The translations under genes were made by a program, and so were the position numbers. A DNA stretch of 64,000 nucleotides from JABFRG01 sp038210445 (GTDB lineage: Bacteria > Myxococcota_A > Polyangia > Polyangiales > Polyangiaceae). Each line of letters starts with the position of its first letter. The first letter of the stretch is position 1. The stretch is from assembly GCA_038210445.1 (NCBI GenBank), contig JBBQWQ010000019.1, forward strand, positions 1 through 64,000. Direction: 5' to 3'. The notes beneath the pieces were generated by a model, which worked only from the letters and a program-made list of their open reading frames with translations, was not told the DNA's origin and searched no databases. Positions 61,043-64,000 of this stretch are shown here, piece after piece.

Positions 61043-62461
61043 TCAGAGCTCGGTTGACGACTCGGCTTCGGCTTCGGTGCGCGCCGCTCCTGGACCGCCG
61101 CCGCTTCCGAGGAGCTTGGGGCCGAGCGCGAACGTGAGGGTGGCGGCCAACGCCGAGGCCGCGAGGATCGCAAGCTTCGCAGTGGAGAGGAATGGGTTCA
61201 CTTCGCCGGACGGCGCTGGCGGAAACGCCAGCTGCGCGATGAAGATGGCCACCGTGAACCCGATGCCGGCCACCAGCCCCACCACCGACAGCTGGCGGAA
61301 GGTCACGCCGCGCGGCAGGTTTGCGAGCCCGAGCCGCACCGAGAGCCACGAGAGCGACACGATGCCCAGGGGCTTGCCCACCACCAGGCCCAAGACAATG
61401 CCCACCAGCACGCGGCCGCCCGCTCCGGTGAAGTGTGAGCCCGCCGACCCGCCGAGGGAGACGCCCGCGTTGGCGAAGGCGAAGAGCGGGACGATGGCGT
61501 ACGCCACCCAGCCGTGGAGCGCGTGCTGAATGCGCTCCACCGGCGCGACCGCTTCGGCGCGCGCGGCCCCCAGCAAGTCGAGGTGGGGCAGCATGGCCTG
61601 GTCGTCCTTCCCGCTCACTTTGCGGATGCCGGCCAGCGCCGACTCCACCTCGTGCTCCACGCGCTCCGTCTCGAACCACGGCGTCACCGGCGTCAAGAGC
61701 GCCACGATGACGCCGGCGAGGGTCGGGTGAATGCCTGCGGCGTAGGCGCCCCCCCACACCACGAGCGCGGGGAGCACGTACGCGAACGGCGATCGCACCC
61801 CCACGAACTGCTGGCCGAGGATGATGAGCACGCCCACGCCCATGAACACGAACCCCGAGATCGCGATGTTCGACGAGTAGAAGATGGCGATGACCAGGAT
61901 GCCGCCCACGTCGTCGATGACTGCCAACGCCAGCAGAAGCACGCGCAGCGCCCGCGGAACCCGATCGCCGAGCAGCGTCAGCACCCCCACCGCGAAAGCG
62001 ATGTCGGTGGCCACAGGCACGCCCCACCCTCGGCTCGCGCCGCCCCCGGCCATCGCCAGATAGAGCGCGGCCGGCACCATCATGCCCCCCAGCGCGGCGG
62101 CCAGCGGCAAGGTCGCCCGCCGCACGTCGCTGAGCTCGCCCCGGTGGAGCTCGCGGCGAATCTCGAGGCCAACAGCGAAGAAGAAGATGGTCATCAGACC
62201 GTCGTTCACCACGAAAAGCAGATCGCGCTCGAACACCAGGTTCCCCAGCCGGAAGCCCACCTGCGTTTCCCACACCCGATGGTAGCTCTCGCGCCACGGC
62301 GAGTTGGCGAGGCCCAGGGCGAGCAGCGCCGCCACGAGCAGCAACACGCCGCTGGCCGCTTCTACCGCGAGGATGCGCTCGATGGGCAAAAGCACGCGGC
62401 GCGCGGCCCCACGAGCAGGAGCCCAGGAACCGGGCGGCGGAGGCCGTTGGACGGAGGACAT
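61043..62461 (-). CDS. nhaA: Na+/H+ antiporter NhaA
   Basis: A 472-residue antiporter with about twelve helices. The family marks are VNDGLMTIFFFAVGLEIRRE, VATDIAFAVGVLTLLGDRVP and LAVIDDVGGILVIAIFY, where the Asp pair binds Na+; a later GLVVGKPLGI carries the Lys position. It exchanges internal Na+ for protons to control pH and salt. I use ATG 62461; a longer start is possible but adds an odd N-terminus. About 70 residues longer at both ends combined than the E. coli protein. Confidence 0.92.
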   Translation of the reverse strand: MSSVQRPPPPGSWAPARGAARRVLLPIERILAVEAASGVLLLVAALLALGLANSPWRESYHRVWETQVGFRLGNLVFERDLLFVVNDGLMTIFFFAVGLEIRRELHRGELSDVRRATLPLAAALGGMMVPAALYLAMAGGGASRGWGVPVATDIAFAVGVLTLLGDRVPRALRVLLLALAVIDDVGGILVIAIFYSSNIAISGFVFMGVGVLIILGQQFVGVRSPFAYVLPALVVWGGAYAAGIHPTLAGVIVALLTPVTPWFETERVEHEVESALAGIRKVSGKDDQAMLPHLDLLGAARAEAVAPVERIQHALHGWVAYAIVPLFAFANAGVSLGGSAGSHFTGAGGRVLVGIVLGLVVGKPLGIVSLSWLSVRLGLANLPRGVTFRQLSVVGLVAGIGFTVAIFIAQLAFPPAPSGEVNPFLSTAKLAILAASALAATLTFALGPKLLGSGGGPGAARTEAEAESSTEL

Positions 62462-62643
62462 AGAGCACCTTCGGTGGCGGCCCGACCAACCGATATCCTG
62501 CGGCGCCAACTGCGCCGCACCCGCGGCGGATTCTACCCGACCGTATTCTTGAAGCGCCACTGAAATAGCCCGCCCGGGCTCCGGTCGTCCGCGCGCACGC
62601 GTCCTTGTGGTGCCGCAAATAAGCGTGTTAGACCTTTTCCCCG

Positions 62644-63345
62644 ATGAAGTTCCGCGCGCTCACCGCCTCGGTTGCCGTTCCCGCCCTCTGCCTCGCAGGC
62701 CTCTCTCTCGCCGCGTGTGGCTCCAACGACGAGCCCTACAAAGCGGCGCCCGCGTGGACCGGTCGAAAGCCGAACCTGCCGGCGCCCCCGCAGATTGCCA
62801 TCACCATCAAGAATGGCGAGTCGTACACCGTTGCCGGCGTCTCGCACCACCTTCGCAGCCGCATCCACGAGAAAGACGTGAGCAAGAAGGAGCTCTCCAT
62901 CGAGGGCTACATCGTCGAGTCCAACATTCCCGGCGCGCCCGCCTGCGCGCTCCACCCGGTGGGCAAGATGGACCCGGAAAACTGCAAGACCGAGATTCCC
63001 TCGTTCTTCATCGCCGACACCAAAGACGGCAAGGGCGGCCGCATCCGCGTGCTGGGCTTCGCGCGCAACTTCGCCGTCGTCTACGAGGCGATGAAGAAGT
63101 ACAAGACCCTCAAGGAAGCGCCGAAGGACAAGGAAGTCATTAAGGACGACCAGTGGAACGTCGAGCTCCCGTACCCGCTGCCCGCGGTGGGCGCCAAGGT
63201 TCGCGTCACCGGCACCTACGGCTTCGCTTCGGAGAAGGCCTCGGGCTTGGTGACCGATCCGGTCAACGGCGTGATGACCTACAAGAAGATCGACGTGCTG
63301 GAGCCGGCGCCTGCGCCGGCAAGCTTCCAGAACGTCAAGCTCTGA
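62644..63345 (+). CDS. Lipoprotein of unknown function
   Basis: A 233-residue lipoprotein; signal peptide MKFRALTASVAVPALCLAGL followed by SLAAC (lipid cysteine at 25). The mature part is beta-rich and reads like an OB-type fold: ELSIEGYIVESNIPGAPACA, RIRVLGFARNFAVVYEAM, then VGAKVRVTGTYGFASEKASG and a closing NGVMTYKKIDVLE. Two Cys (about 100 and 115) may pair. The ATG follows CCTTTTCCCCG with no obvious ribosome binding site. It converges with treY. Confidence 0.65.
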   Translation: MKFRALTASVAVPALCLAGLSLAACGSNDEPYKAAPAWTGRKPNLPAPPQIAITIKNGESYTVAGVSHHLRSRIHEKDVSKKELSIEGYIVESNIPGAPACALHPVGKMDPENCKTEIPSFFIADTKDGKGGRIRVLGFARNFAVVYEAMKKYKTLKEAPKDKEVIKDDQWNVELPYPLPAVGAKVRVTGTYGFASEKASGLVTDPVNGVMTYKKIDVLEPAPAPASFQNVKL

Positions 63346-63377
63346 ACCGCGCGCCCAGCCGTCCCCCCGCGGTCTCT

Positions 63378-63410
63378 CGGCCGGCCCGCTCACCCGAGCG
63401 TCGCCGGCCG
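63378..63410. terminator. Strong hairpin between convergent genes
   Basis: CGGCCGGC (63378) pairs with GCCGGCCG (63403), and inside it CGCTC pairs with GAGCG around ACCC, giving about 13 bp in two stacked stems. No T-run, but the position between the lipoprotein and treY stops suits a bidirectional terminator. Confidence 0.55.
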
Positions 63411-63418
63411 CGCCGTTT

Positions 63419-64000
63419 TCACCCCTCGCGCATCAGCAGGGCAACGGGCAGGGTGGCGAAGGCGTCTGCCAAGCGGAGCTCGCCGCTCACGCCCACGCGG
63501 TGCTCCGCCCCCGTGAGCGCGTCGCGAAAGACGCCTGCGCCGCTCCGCAGCGTTTCGGCCGCCCACACGTCGCCGAGGGCGAACTGGGCCTCTCCTCGCG
63601 TGCGCGCGAAGGGGAAGCGCGTGACCGCGCACACGCAGCGATCCCCGCCTGCGTTGCGCGCGAAAGCCAGTGCGTCGCGGGGCGCATCCAGCGGCTCGTA
63701 GTCGCCGCCCACGAAGAGGTGCGCTTGCGCCCGGCGGGCCGCCAGCGCCGCGCGCAGCACCCGCTGCTTGATGCGGCCGTCGGCGAACGCGTCTCGCAGG
63801 GCCGCCCACGAGGCGTCCCTTCCCGTGCGCGCGGCGTCGCGGAGCGCGTCGAAGTCGACGACGGCGCGGTTGTCTGGGTCGACGAGGCGCAGGTTCCACA
63901 GCTCCGAGCCCTGGTAGTGGTCGGGCACGCCGGGCGACGCCACTTTGAGCAGCGACATGGCGAGACCATTGGAGGCGCCGTGCACCGCGATGCGCGTCGC
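63419..64000 (-). CDS. treY: Maltooligosyl trehalose synthase, C-terminal part
   Basis: The last 193 codons of a gene that runs off the right edge. LLKVASPGVPDHYQGSELWN followed by LRLVDPDNRAVVD is the diagnostic TreY block near the end of the catalytic barrel; then an alpha-helical segment and a C-terminal beta domain finish the protein. TreY isomerises the reducing-end glucose of maltodextrins to a trehalose unit, which TreZ then releases. TreZ and the glycogen-debranching gene usually lie nearby, so they may be just outside this window. The frame is intact. Confidence 0.85.
   Translation of the reverse strand, partial: ATRIAVHGASNGLAMSLLKVASPGVPDHYQGSELWNLRLVDPDNRAVVDFDALRDAARTGRDASWAALRDAFADGRIKQRVLRAALAARRAQAHLFVGGDYEPLDAPRDALAFARNAGGDRCVCAVTRFPFARTRGEAQFALGDVWAAETLRSGAGVFRDALTGAEHRVGVSGELRLADAFATLPVALLMREG

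Overview
This is a 64 kb stretch of a high-GC (by eye about 70%) bacterial chromosome. It most likely comes from a myxobacterium (Myxococcota, Polyangiales-like). The clues are many lipoproteins with Ala/Asp/Gly/Pro-rich linkers after the lipobox, two proteins with MYXO-CTERM-like tails (a trypsin-like protease and a DUF2330 protein), RCC1 and tachylectin beta-propeller lipoproteins, and dense operons with ATGA/GTGA stop-start overlaps. I see no rRNA, tRNA, CRISPR array, insertion sequence or prophage, so it reads as ordinary chromosome rather than an island.

Layout. 0-7.7 kb: surface lipoproteins, a secreted serine protease and a minus-strand ECF sigma/membrane-regulator pair. 8.0-14.7 kb: a plus-strand operon with a MacA-like adaptor, a MacB-type ATPase with an extra membrane tail, two tandem MacB-type permeases, a DMT exporter and a TauE/SafE-like exporter. 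14.8-28.5 kb: a metzincin-tachylectin lipoprotein, a GMC oxidoreductase with a small partner, an alpha/beta-hydrolase lipoprotein, DUF2330, a second ECF sigma/regulator pair and several unknown lipoproteins. 28.5-31 kb: a ferritin-like protein, the threonylcarbamoyl-AMP synthase and a glycine-rich RRM protein. 31-39.8 kb: two acyl-CoA-type operons (RidA, enoyl-CoA hydratase-like, acyl-CoA dehydrogenase, old-yellow-enzyme; then a benzoate-CoA-ligase-like synthetase, creatininase-like and three small genes) around an SMI1/KNR4 gene. 39.8-44.3 kb: the oxidative pentose-phosphate genes gnd, zwf and pgl, plus a Tat-exported Cys-rich four-helix protein. 44.4-54.2 kb: an acyltransferase, an S1-domain protein, RCC1 and small lipoproteins, ilvE, a four-gene Nudix/ferredoxin/Smr operon, and smpB. 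54.3-64 kb: an ABC-type module with a degenerate ATPase, a membrane protein with a degenerate sigma54-activator-like AAA region, nhaA, and the end of treY at the right edge.

The most unusual feature is not a gene. A 13-bp dyad, core TGYA-N3-TRCA, occurs 22 times between 889 and 60456, against about one expected by chance at this GC content (my hand estimate). It lies inside genes on both strands and between genes, 0.9-5.8 kb apart. Inside genes it forces codons this genome otherwise rarely uses (GTA, GCA, ACA, TAT, GTT). I regard it as a candidate dispersed protein-binding or modification site. Other items worth a look are a two-copy structured repeat, the pseudo-ABC and pseudo-AAA pair, and an old-yellow-enzyme with a lost cluster cysteine and an FN3-like tail.
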